Source of the DNA: Paenibacillus polymyxa
GTDB lineage: Bacteria > Bacillota > Bacilli > Paenibacillales > Paenibacillaceae
DNA: 64,000 nucleotides
Assembly: GCF_018614975.1 (NCBI RefSeq)
Contig: NZ_JAGGNR010000010.1
Coordinates: 62,001 to 126,000 of the forward strand
Direction: 5' to 3'
The notes under the pieces: model-generated
Databases searched by the model: none
What the model was told of the DNA's origin: nothing
The model's input: the letters and a program-made list of their open reading frames with translations, nothing else
In this document: piece by piece, positions 34,198 through 43,238 of the stretch
How positions within the stretch are numbered: the first letter of the stretch is position 1
How the letters are laid out: each line of letters begins with the position of its first letter
Program-made: the position numbers and the translations under genes

Positions 34198-35127
34198 ATG
34201 ACTACATTTTTGAAAAACCTGATTAGAAACCGAGTCATGCTGCTCATGGTGCTGCCAGGCGCCATCTGGTTCTTCTTCTTCTCCTACTTACCACTTGTGG
34301 GCACAGTGGCTGCTTTCAAAGAATATCGGTTCAGCCGTGAAGGGTTCTGGGCAAGTCTGATGAAGAGTGAATGGGTTGGCTGGGACAATTTCAAATTTCT
34401 GTTCAGCACAAGTGACGCATGGCTCATTACACGCAACACCCTCTTCTATAACATCGCCATTATCTTCTTGGGACTGGTATTTGCTGTGGCATTGGCAATC
34501 CTGCTCTCGGAGCTAGTGAATAAACGACTTGCCAAACTGTATCAAACCGGCATGTTTCTGCCGTATTTTCTATCCTGGGTTATCGTTGGTTACTTCGCAT
34601 TCAGCTTCTTGAGCATGGATCGCGGGATGTTGAATCAGATTATCGGCTGGTTCGGGATGGAACCAATTCAGTGGTACTCCGAGGCCAAATATTGGCCGTA
34701 TATTCTGGTATTTGTAGCGTTATGGAAAACCATCGGTTATAGCAGCGTTGTCTATCTGGCTTCGATACTGGGAATTGATAAATCACTCTATGAAGCAGCC
34801 ATGATTGATGGAGCAAGCAAATGGCAGCAGATTCGTAACATTACGATTCCGTTGCTGTCGCCCATCATCACAATTATGACCTTGCTGGCCGTAGGACGCA
34901 TTTTCTATGCCGACTTTGGACTGTTCTATCAGGTGCCAAGGGATTCGGGTACGCTTTATTCCGTGACAAATGTTATTGATACGTATGTATATCGAGGTTT
35001 GAAAACGAGTGGTGAGATTGGGATGAGTACGGCTGCCGGATTGTATCAATCCGTCGTGGGTTTTGTGCTTGTTATGATCTCCAACTATGTTGTTCGCAAA
35101 GTAGATAAAGACAGCAGCCTATTCTAG
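34198..35127 (+). CDS. ABC transporter permease, LplB-type
   Basis: 309 residues, GGAGG before the ATG. Six membrane helices, beginning VMLLMVLPGAIWFFFFSYLP. The EAA loop is EAAMIDGASKWQQIRNITIP, which contacts the shared ATPase. It would form a heterodimeric channel with the next gene product. No ATPase gene is in the operon; such CUT1 systems in Bacillales usually share an MsmX/UgpC-type ATPase encoded elsewhere. Confidence 0.94.
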   Translation: MTTFLKNLIRNRVMLLMVLPGAIWFFFFSYLPLVGTVAAFKEYRFSREGFWASLMKSEWVGWDNFKFLFSTSDAWLITRNTLFYNIAIIFLGLVFAVALAILLSELVNKRLAKLYQTGMFLPYFLSWVIVGYFAFSFLSMDRGMLNQIIGWFGMEPIQWYSEAKYWPYILVFVALWKTIGYSSVVYLASILGIDKSLYEAAMIDGASKWQQIRNITIPLLSPIITIMTLLAVGRIFYADFGLFYQVPRDSGTLYSVTNVIDTYVYRGLKTSGEIGMSTAAGLYQSVVGFVLVMISNYVVRKVDKDSSLF

Positions 35128-35151
35128 GACAAGGGAAAGGAGTGAACCACT

Positions 35152-36072
35152 ATGGCTCAAGCAGGGCTTGTTAAAAAACGTGACTTCCACCACGTATCCA
35201 GCGGCTGGAACGTGATCATGAACATCATCGCCGGTCTATTCGCTCTGATCTGTGTATTTCCTTTTATATTTGTAGTCATCATCTCGTTTACGGACGAGAA
35301 AGCACTGGCCCGTGATGGGTATCGTCTGATTCCGGCAGAATGGAGTCTCGCGGCATATCAGTTTGTCTGGCAGAGTGGGGACACGCTGCTGCGGGCGTAT
35401 GGCGTTACCATCCTGGTGACGGTACTCGGTACCATCATTAGTCTGATTCTCATGTCGCTGTATGCGTATGCGATTTCCCGCAAGAGCTTCCGATATCGGA
35501 GATTTTTCTCCATCTTTGCGATTCTGACCATGTTGTTCAACGGCGGGATGATTCCAACTTATATGGTCGTATCCCAGCTGCTTGGGTTGAAAGATACGTT
35601 ATGGGCACTGATTCTGCCGCTGGCGATGAACGCCTTCTATATTATGATCCTGCGTACATTCTACTCCACCAGTGTACCGGATGCAGTGATTGAATCGGCG
35701 AAGATTGATGGCGCCGGTGAGTTCTATACCTTTATGAAAATCGTGGTTCCACTCTCCTTGCCGGGACTGGCAACCATCGGGTTGTTCAGTACACTCGGTT
35801 ACTGGAATGATTGGTTCAATGCGCTGTTATACATCGATAATCCTAATCTGGTGCCGCTGCAATCCATGCTGATGCGGATTGAGTCGAGTATCCAATTTAT
35901 CCAGCAGAACTCTGCTAACAGTTCGATGAGTCTGGCAGCCATGCAGTCCATTCCGCAGGATACGTCCCGAATGGCGATGGTTGTGCTTGCTACGTTGCCG
36001 ATTATATTCGCTTATCCGTTCTTCCAGCGTTATTTCGTACAGGGTCTGACGGTGGGCGCAGTCAAAGAATAA
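35152..36072 (+). CDS. ABC transporter permease, LplC-type
   Basis: 306 residues, AAAGGAG before the ATG, 24 bases after the first permease. Six helices; first FALICVFPFIFVVIISFTDE. EAA loop ESAKIDGAGEFYTFMKIVVP. The C-terminal end FFQRYFVQGLTVGAVKE is the typical CUT1 permease tail. Together with the LplB-type protein and the lipoprotein it forms one oligosaccharide importer. Confidence 0.94.
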   Translation: MAQAGLVKKRDFHHVSSGWNVIMNIIAGLFALICVFPFIFVVIISFTDEKALARDGYRLIPAEWSLAAYQFVWQSGDTLLRAYGVTILVTVLGTIISLILMSLYAYAISRKSFRYRRFFSIFAILTMLFNGGMIPTYMVVSQLLGLKDTLWALILPLAMNAFYIMILRTFYSTSVPDAVIESAKIDGAGEFYTFMKIVVPLSLPGLATIGLFSTLGYWNDWFNALLYIDNPNLVPLQSMLMRIESSIQFIQQNSANSSMSLAAMQSIPQDTSRMAMVVLATLPIIFAYPFFQRYFVQGLTVGAVKE

Positions 36073-36105
36073 CCGGATCTCGTTATAGGATTGGAGAGAT
36101 GCAGA

Positions 36106-38463
36106 ATGATGACTTACAAGGACCATAGCAAATCCGTAGAGGAACGGGTACAACACCTGCTTAGCTTGATGACTACGGAAGAAAAGGTAGGCCAACTTAC
36201 GCAACCATTCGGCTGGCAGACATATACGAATGATCAAGGGAACATCACGTTAAATGAATCCTTTAAGCAGCATGTGGAAAATGGGGGCATCGGCTCCCTT
36301 TACGGTGCGCTTCGAGCAGATCCGTGGACTGGCGTTACGCTTGAAAATGGTCTATCGGCCAGAGAAGGCGCTGAGGTGGTTAACCTGATTCAACGCTATG
36401 CGGTGGAGCATTCCAGACTGGGGATTCCCATCCTGATCGGGGAAGAGTGCTCACATGGTCATATGGCCATTGACGGAACGGTCTATCCTGTCCCCCTTTT
36501 ACTGGGGAGTACATGGAATGTGGATTTATATCGGGAGATGTGCCAGGCAGTAGCGCGGGAGACACGTGCTCAAGGTGGTGCGGTCACCTATTCTCCGGTA
36601 TTGGATGTTGTGCGTGATCCGCGCTGGGGACGTACCGAGGAATGTTTCGGTGAAGATCCGTTTCTCATTGGAGAACTGGCAGTTGCTTCCGTGGAAGGGC
36701 TTCAGGGTGAAAGTCTTGACCGTGGAGATACAGTAGCGGCAACGCTGAAACATTTTGTTGGTTATGGCAGCTCGGAAGGTGGACGTAATGCAGGGCCTGT
36801 ACATATGGGCTGGCGCGAACTGCTGGAAGTGGATCTCTATCCATTCCGCAAAGCGGTGGAAGCTGGCGCTGCGTCGATCATGCCAGCGTACAACGAGATT
36901 GATGGCACGCCTTGCACCGTGAATACGGAATTGCTGGAAGATGTTTTGCGTAAGGATTGGGGCTTTGACGGTCTGGTCATTACGGATTGTGGTGCGATTA
37001 ACATGCTGGCAAGTGGGCATGATGTCGCGGCAGATGGAATGGAAGCTTCCGTACAGGCGATTGAGGCAGGCATCGATATGGAAATGTCCGGTGAGATGTT
37101 TGGGCAATATCTGGTGCAGGCGGTGGCAGAAGGCAAGCTTGATGTGCAGGTTCTGGATCAGGCCGTCTCTCGCGTGCTGGCGTTGAAATTCAGACTGGGA
37201 TTATTCGAACAGCCTTATGTGGATGCCGATCGCGCAGCGGAGGTCATTGGCAGTGAGCAGCATGTTCAGCTGGCACGCCAGTTGGCTGCGGAAGGTGTGG
37301 TTTTGCTCAAAAATGAAGCTGACACGTTACCTCTATCGATAGCAAATGTAGGCCGGATTGCCGTCATTGGTCCCAATGCGGACCAGGCTTACAATCAACT
37401 CGGTGATTACACATCACCACAGCCGAAGTCCAAAGTGGCGACGGTACTGGATGGGATTCACAGTAAGCTGGCTAATCATGTGGATGGGCAAACGAAGAAG
37501 AGTTCTGTTGGTCCTTTGACTGGTGACAGCAGTACAGATCAGTTGTTATATGCACCAGGCTGCCGGATCAAAGGTGATTCGAAAGAAGGATTTGAACGTG
37601 CCATCGAAGTTGCCAGCCAAGCGGATACAGTCATTATGGTGGTTGGCGGCTCCAGTGCACGTGACTTTGGAGAAGGAACGATCGATCTGAAGACGGGCGC
37701 TTCCAATGTATCGGATAACTCCTGGAATGATATGGAGTGCGGTGAAGGGATCGACCGGATGACGTTGGGGCTTGCCGGAGTACAGCTGGAACTTATTCAG
37801 GAGATTCACAAGCTTGGCAAGAAACTTGTCGTTGTTTACATTAATGGTCGTCCCATCACTGAGCCTTGGGTAGATGAACATGCCGATGCAATTCTGGAGG
37901 CGTGGTATCCGGGTCAAGAGGGCGGGCATGCCATTGCAGATATTCTATTCGGTGATGTGAATCCGTCAGGCAAATTGACGATCTCCATTCCGAAGCATGT
38001 CGGCCAATTACCGATCTATTATAACGGCAAACGTTCCCGAGGGAAGCGTTACCTCGAAGAGGATCTGGAGCCACGTTATGCATTTGGATACGGACTGAGT
38101 TATACCACATTTGAGTACAGTGAACCCAGTCTGAGTGCTGGGTCCATGACAGCTGGTGAATCCGTTAAGGTATCGGTGAATGTGACCAATACAGGGGAAT
38201 GTGCAGGTGCGGAGGTAGTGCAAATGTATATCTCTGACGTGGTTAGCTCGTTGACTCGTCCAGCCAAAGAACTGAAGGGGTTTGCAAAAGTGAACCTGGA
38301 GCCTGGGGAGACACAGACCGTGGATTTCCGCATCGGAGCCGAGCAGCTGCATTATATTGGTCGTGATTTGAAGCCTGTCGTTGAAACTGGACAATTCCAT
38401 ATTCATATCGGCAGCAGCGTAAAGGATACGCAAATGGCCGAACTGACGGTAAGGGAGGTGTAA
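36106..38463 (+). CDS. GH3 beta-glycosidase, cytoplasmic
   Basis: 785 residues from the ATG at 36106 with GGAGAG upstream. No signal peptide. Order: GH3 N barrel with KHFVGYGSSEGGRNAG and the nucleophile Asp in GFDGLVITDCGAINM, GH3 C domain (VVLLKNEADTLPLSIANV, WYPGQEGGHAIADILFG), and a fibronectin-III-like end (SADM-type VVQMYISDVVSSLTRPAKEL). This is the beta-glucosidase/beta-xylosidase branch, not the NagZ branch. In a locus for N-glycans it could remove the core beta-1,2-xylose of plant glycans, or act on unrelated beta-glucosides; the sequence does not decide. It follows the permeases by 33 bases and precedes a GH38 gene by four. Confidence 0.88.
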   Translation: MMTYKDHSKSVEERVQHLLSLMTTEEKVGQLTQPFGWQTYTNDQGNITLNESFKQHVENGGIGSLYGALRADPWTGVTLENGLSAREGAEVVNLIQRYAVEHSRLGIPILIGEECSHGHMAIDGTVYPVPLLLGSTWNVDLYREMCQAVARETRAQGGAVTYSPVLDVVRDPRWGRTEECFGEDPFLIGELAVASVEGLQGESLDRGDTVAATLKHFVGYGSSEGGRNAGPVHMGWRELLEVDLYPFRKAVEAGAASIMPAYNEIDGTPCTVNTELLEDVLRKDWGFDGLVITDCGAINMLASGHDVAADGMEASVQAIEAGIDMEMSGEMFGQYLVQAVAEGKLDVQVLDQAVSRVLALKFRLGLFEQPYVDADRAAEVIGSEQHVQLARQLAAEGVVLLKNEADTLPLSIANVGRIAVIGPNADQAYNQLGDYTSPQPKSKVATVLDGIHSKLANHVDGQTKKSSVGPLTGDSSTDQLLYAPGCRIKGDSKEGFERAIEVASQADTVIMVVGGSSARDFGEGTIDLKTGASNVSDNSWNDMECGEGIDRMTLGLAGVQLELIQEIHKLGKKLVVVYINGRPITEPWVDEHADAILEAWYPGQEGGHAIADILFGDVNPSGKLTISIPKHVGQLPIYYNGKRSRGKRYLEEDLEPRYAFGYGLSYTTFEYSEPSLSAGSMTAGESVKVSVNVTNTGECAGAEVVQMYISDVVSSLTRPAKELKGFAKVNLEPGETQTVDFRIGAEQLHYIGRDLKPVVETGQFHIHIGSSVKDTQMAELTVREV

Positions 38464-38467
38464 GATT

Positions 38468-41400
38468 TTGGAACGTATCAGACGTTTTATTCGCGAGTTA
38501 TCCGAACATCAGTGGCTGGAGCAATTGCAGCTGCGCAGCTGGGACATTACCCGCGCTTATTATAACGTGCCAGGACAGTATGAGGATCAGGGTGAGTACC
38601 CGGAAGGCCAAGATTTTGAGCGTTTTCCGAGCAAACAGGGAACGACTTATTTTTTTAGAACACGTTTGGAGATCCCTGCTACATGGCAGCAAGCACCTTA
38701 TGGGCTTGTATTTGAAGCAGGGGGAGAAGGTTTGCTTCGGGTAAATGGGCACTCCTATCAGGGACTTGACCGCAATCATACCTACGTCACGCTTGATCCA
38801 TCCAAAGTCGGATACGCTCCTGAACTTGAGATTGAGATGTTTGATCCGGTACCTGAACCTGTAGACCCGTTGAATCAACAGGCGGTTATTCAGCCGCCAA
38901 TCACATCCATTACGAGCCTGCTGGTGAGACCCAATGAAGCGGTTCGTAGTCTGATGTACACCGTCATTATTGTGCGTGATTCGGCTGTGCTACTGCCCGA
39001 AAGTGACTTCAGGCGGATTCGCCTGTTAGAACTGGTGTATCGTGCGATGGATCAATTTGTAGGCATGTCGGCAGAAGAGATTAAGCAGGGAGAGGGTATT
39101 CGTCAGATTGAGAATAAACTGAAGCATCATGTGCGTGAGATTGGTGGCAACGCGGAAGGTCTGGAGCATATGGTGGGACAGTCCCACATTGATATTGCCT
39201 GGCTGTGGCCTGTACGTGAGACGGTACGCAAAACGAGCCGTACTTTCTCCACCGTGGATGCACTCATGAATGAATATCCGGACTATGTTTATTCCCAGAG
39301 CCAACCCTTACTATATGCGTTTCTGAAGGAGCATGATCCTGAGCTGTACGCGCGGGTGAAGCAGCGGATTGTAGAAGGCCGCTGGGAGCTGGTTGGCGGC
39401 ATGTGGGTTGAACCGGATCTGAATATCCCGAGCGGGGAGTCCCTGATCCGCCAGATGTTATATGGTCAGCGTTTCTATATGGAGGAGTTTGGCAAGACAT
39501 CGCAGATTGAATGGTTGCCGGATACATTCGGGTACTGTGCCTCCCTGCCGCAGATTTTGAAGCATGGCAATGTGGAGTATTTCATGACAACGAAGCTGGG
39601 CTGGAATGACACAAATGTGTTTCCGTACGATCTCTTCCACTGGGTGGGCATTGATGGAACGCCAATTCTGTCTTACCTCAATCATGGTGTTAACGAGCAT
39701 ACGCTGCCGAAGGACATTCATGATCACTGGCAGTCCTACCGTGAGAAAGCTACGCATCCGGAGCACATGCTTCTGTACGGACATGGAGATGGCGGCGGTG
39801 GGGTAACACGCGAGATGCTGGAGTATGTGGATCGCGCAGACCTGATGGTAGGTCAGCCTGCGAGCCGTTATAGCACAGCTGGAGCTTTCTTTGCCGGAAT
39901 TGAGAAGGAGCAACCTGTACTTCCGAAGTGGCATGGCGATCTATACCTGGAGTTACATCGGGGAACCTACACGACACATGCGCGCAATAAGCGCAACAAT
40001 CGGAAAGCGGAGGTTCTGTACCGTGAAGCTGAGCTGTGGAACACACTCGCTCTGCCAGATATGGAGGCGAATACCGAAGCTGAAGTACGTTCGAATTTGC
40101 ATGAAGGCTGGAAGCTGATCTTGCTGAATCAATTCCACGATATTATACCGGGATCGGCGATTACGGAGTCCTACGTCACTTCGAATGAGGAATATGTACA
40201 GGTATTTGAATTGGGCAGAACCGGACTGGATCAAGGCATTGCAGCATTGACAACGGGTATCAACACAGAGGGACCAGAAGGTTCAGTAGCCTATGTTGTA
40301 TTCAACAGCCTGGGCTGGAAACGCAGTGCAGTCGTTCAACTTCCTGTGCAGGATGGCTCGGACCGCTACGGCATCGATGAACAAGGCCAGCACTTGCGGA
40401 TGGATCGGGAGGATGGCAGCATGTCTATTCTTGTGACAGACATTCCGGCGTTTGGATATAAGACGATTTGGCTGGTACCAGAAAACACAAGGGAAACGAA
40501 TGTACGGGAAATGAAGAACCATGCCGCAAAACCAACCTTTAATGATACATGGGATACTGCCTTTTATCATGTGCAGTTCAACAAACGTGGGGAGATCACC
40601 CGCCTGTGGGATAAAACCGCGGAGCGTGAGATGCTGAAGCCGGGTGAACGTGGCAATCAACTTCACTTCTTCCATGATCGTCCGACACTCTGGGATGCAT
40701 GGGATATCGATAATCGTTATGAGGAACAGATGACTGGCGAAGTAGAACTGTTGGAGAAAAAGCTGGTGCTGGCGGGTACAACGAAAGATGTCTTGCGTTT
40801 CCGCTGGAAGCTACATCAATCTGAAATCACACAAGATATCGTCTTTTATCATGACTCACGGCGAATCGATTTCCAGACACAGGTGAAATGGAATGAAGAT
40901 CACAAACTTCTGAAAGTCGGTTTCCCGATTGATGTGGTGACCTCCAAGGCCACATTCGAGATTCCATTTGGCGCACTGGAACGACCAACACATCGCAACA
41001 CAAGCTGGGAACAAGCCCAGTATGAAGTCTGCGGACATCGCTTCGCGGATGTATCCGAATATGGATACGGCGTGAGCCTTCTGAATGATTGCAAATACGG
41101 GTACGACGTACAGGGAAGTACCATTCGTTTGTCCTTGCTGCGTGCACCCAAATGGCCTGATCGCACCGCTGATCTGGGAGAACATGAATTCACATATTCC
41201 CTGTATCCGCATGATGGAGACTGGAGAAACGCACACACCGTCCGTCAGGCAGCCGAGTTGAATCATGAGGTAACGATACAGCAGGTGAACCAAGTGGAAC
41301 AGACGGCGCAGGTACTACAGAGGGAGCAAGTACAACATGACGCAGGAGCTGGCGACGATCCAATTGCAGATGCAACTGCAATCGCTGCACATTCTCGTCC

Positions 41401-41665
41401 AGCAACAGGCTCTTGGATTAACTTTAATAGTAACCATGTCATTCTGGATACCGTCAAAATGGCAGAGGATGGACACGGCACCGTACTTCGTTTCTATGAA
41501 TCATCAGGCAGACGCGAAACCATCACATTGCAATGGCCGCATGCCTTTGAGCAAGCCTATCACTCCAACGCACTGGAAGAACCCGTCAAACCAATGGCCC
41601 ATACCCATGGCCAGATTACACTATCTTTTAAACCTTACGAAATACAAACCGTGCTACTGCGGTAA
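38468..41665 (+). CDS. Alpha-mannosidase GH38, MAN2C1-like
   Basis: 1065 residues, TTG start eight bases after GGGAGGTG. Long N-terminal region as in cytosolic MAN2C1/Ams1 enzymes, then the catalytic domain: GQSHIDIAWLWPVRET with zinc ligands His and Asp, GGMWVEPDLNIPSGESL, and the nucleophile Asp in EWLPDTFGYCASLPQ. A His near the end of the barrel (LILLNQFHDIIPGSAI) is another zinc ligand. The C-terminal half is the beta-sandwich region, with an unusual Gln/Ala-rich linker at about 935-985 (QQVNQVEQTAQVLQREQVQ). It would remove alpha-mannose from imported glycans. No signal peptide. Element A follows it. Confidence 0.93.
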   Translation: MERIRRFIRELSEHQWLEQLQLRSWDITRAYYNVPGQYEDQGEYPEGQDFERFPSKQGTTYFFRTRLEIPATWQQAPYGLVFEAGGEGLLRVNGHSYQGLDRNHTYVTLDPSKVGYAPELEIEMFDPVPEPVDPLNQQAVIQPPITSITSLLVRPNEAVRSLMYTVIIVRDSAVLLPESDFRRIRLLELVYRAMDQFVGMSAEEIKQGEGIRQIENKLKHHVREIGGNAEGLEHMVGQSHIDIAWLWPVRETVRKTSRTFSTVDALMNEYPDYVYSQSQPLLYAFLKEHDPELYARVKQRIVEGRWELVGGMWVEPDLNIPSGESLIRQMLYGQRFYMEEFGKTSQIEWLPDTFGYCASLPQILKHGNVEYFMTTKLGWNDTNVFPYDLFHWVGIDGTPILSYLNHGVNEHTLPKDIHDHWQSYREKATHPEHMLLYGHGDGGGGVTREMLEYVDRADLMVGQPASRYSTAGAFFAGIEKEQPVLPKWHGDLYLELHRGTYTTHARNKRNNRKAEVLYREAELWNTLALPDMEANTEAEVRSNLHEGWKLILLNQFHDIIPGSAITESYVTSNEEYVQVFELGRTGLDQGIAALTTGINTEGPEGSVAYVVFNSLGWKRSAVVQLPVQDGSDRYGIDEQGQHLRMDREDGSMSILVTDIPAFGYKTIWLVPENTRETNVREMKNHAAKPTFNDTWDTAFYHVQFNKRGEITRLWDKTAEREMLKPGERGNQLHFFHDRPTLWDAWDIDNRYEEQMTGEVELLEKKLVLAGTTKDVLRFRWKLHQSEITQDIVFYHDSRRIDFQTQVKWNEDHKLLKVGFPIDVVTSKATFEIPFGALERPTHRNTSWEQAQYEVCGHRFADVSEYGYGVSLLNDCKYGYDVQGSTIRLSLLRAPKWPDRTADLGEHEFTYSLYPHDGDWRNAHTVRQAAELNHEVTIQQVNQVEQTAQVLQREQVQHDAGAGDDPIADATAIAAHSRPATGSWINFNSNHVILDTVKMAEDGHGTVLRFYESSGRRETITLQWPHAFEQAYHSNALEEPVKPMAHTHGQITLSFKPYEIQTVLLR

Positions 41666-41709
41666 ACCTTTTTGAAATATTTTTGAGCTATATAAGATGA
41701 ACTTAAACA

Positions 41710-41858
41710 TGTACACATAACGAAGAGTGCAGAACCAGATGGAGAAGCGAAGCGTTCGCCTTTATCCCCGGATTTTCCCTTTAGAGAAGGGAATCCAAAA
41801 AATCTGGGGATAACAGCGATCGGAAGATGGTACTGCAATCGTAGTGTCCCAGTGTACA
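41710..41858 (+). repeat. Element A copy 4, inside the glycan operon
   Basis: Core as in the other copies. Outer arms TGTACAC/GTGTACA and GTGCAGAACCA/TGGTACTGCA differ from all other copies but still pair. It separates the GH38 and GH125 genes. Confidence 0.85.
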
Positions 41859-41918
41859 GTTAATGGGTTTATCTTTTTAGCTACACCATTCAATTTGTTT
41901 AAGGAGTTGCACTCATCC

Positions 41919-43238
41919 ATGGAACAGTTCAGATTACCCAAAATACCCATGCCACCCGTTGCTTTGCCACAATCCATTCAGGCCGTGCTCGAAGAAGCAG
42001 AACAGAAATTGGCTCACCGGCCAAAGCTGCTTCAATTATTCAAAAACTGCTTCCCCAACACCATCGAAACAACAACCAAGTTGATGGAGGATGGTACCAC
42101 TTTTGTGATCACAGGAGATATTCCGGCTTCCTGGCTGCGTGATTCCGTGGAGCAGGTGGTACATTACATTCCGTTTGCAAAGGAAGACGAGGACCTGCAG
42201 CGCATGATTGGCGGGCTGATCAAACGTCATATCCAGTATGTTCATATCGATCCATATGCTAATGCCTTCAATGAGACGGCCAATGACTGGCACTGGAATA
42301 CCACGGACGAGACCGAGATGTCACCTTGGGTGTGGGAACGCAAATTCGAGATTGACTCATTATGTTTTGTTGTACGTTTGGCGTATTTATATTGGAAGGA
42401 AACCGAACTGACTGACATTTTCGATTCAAGCTTCAAAGCAGCGATGCGTAAAATCGTAGACCTGTTCAAAGTCGAACAGCATCACATGGAACAATCTCCA
42501 TATCGCTTCACTCGCAATAACGGTATCCCAACAGATTCCCTGCGCAATCACGGAAAAGGTATGCCAGTCAACTACACGGGTATGATCTGGTCCGGTTTCC
42601 GTTCCAGTGATGATGCGTGTGATTTCCACTACAATATCCCTGGCAACATGTTCGCGGTTGTCGCTCTGCGCCAAATGCAGGAGTTTGCCGAGTGGGTGTT
42701 CCGGGATATGGAACTTTTGCAGGAATTGAAGGATCTGGAGCAGGACGTGGATCACGGCATTCAGTTGTACGGGATTTATCGTCATCCGGAATTTGGACCG
42801 ATCTATGCGTACGAGACGGACGGTTATGGCAACCACTGTCTTATGGACGATGCGGGTACACCGGGACTCATGTCCATTCCATATCTGGGTTACGTCAAAG
42901 CGGATGATCCGATCTACCAGAATACGCGCCGCTTCGCTTTGAGCAAAGAGAACCCGTTCTATTATGAAGGCAAGGTTGCCAAAGGGATTGGTAGCCCGCA
43001 CACCCCACCAGATTACATCTGGCATATGGGATTGTCCATGCAAGGTCTGACTGCGAAGTCTGCCGAGGAGAAACTGGAGATTATTCGCATGCTCGAAGCG
43101 ACAGATGCAGATACAGGTTATATGCATGAAGGCTTTCACGCAGATGATCCAACGATTTTTACACGAAAATGGTTTGCATGGTCCAACAGCCTGTTCTCCC
43201 AGTTGGTCTATAAATCCATGAAGGATGGCCTGATATGA
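41919..43238 (+). CDS. Exo-alpha-1,6-mannosidase, GH125
   Basis: 439 residues from the ATG at 41919 with AAGGAG 12 bases upstream; the longer frame to 41844 is untranslated leader. An (alpha/alpha)6 enzyme: TGDIPASWLRDSVEQV, ANDWHWNTTDETEMSPWVWE, FEIDSLCFVVRLAYLYWK, TGMIWSGFRSSDDACDFHYN and FHADDPTIFTRKWFAWSNSL, all typical of GH125. The family splits alpha-1,6-mannosidic bonds with inversion, trimming the 1,6 arm of N-glycans. No signal peptide. The stop overlaps the next start (ATGA). Confidence 0.95.
   Translation: MEQFRLPKIPMPPVALPQSIQAVLEEAEQKLAHRPKLLQLFKNCFPNTIETTTKLMEDGTTFVITGDIPASWLRDSVEQVVHYIPFAKEDEDLQRMIGGLIKRHIQYVHIDPYANAFNETANDWHWNTTDETEMSPWVWERKFEIDSLCFVVRLAYLYWKETELTDIFDSSFKAAMRKIVDLFKVEQHHMEQSPYRFTRNNGIPTDSLRNHGKGMPVNYTGMIWSGFRSSDDACDFHYNIPGNMFAVVALRQMQEFAEWVFRDMELLQELKDLEQDVDHGIQLYGIYRHPEFGPIYAYETDGYGNHCLMDDAGTPGLMSIPYLGYVKADDPIYQNTRRFALSKENPFYYEGKVAKGIGSPHTPPDYIWHMGLSMQGLTAKSAEEKLEIIRMLEATDADTGYMHEGFHADDPTIFTRKWFAWSNSLFSQLVYKSMKDGLI

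Noticed and set aside
42426..43139. 237-codon minus-strand frame under GH125
   Set aside because: Antisense shadow of a well-supported gene, no ribosome binding site.
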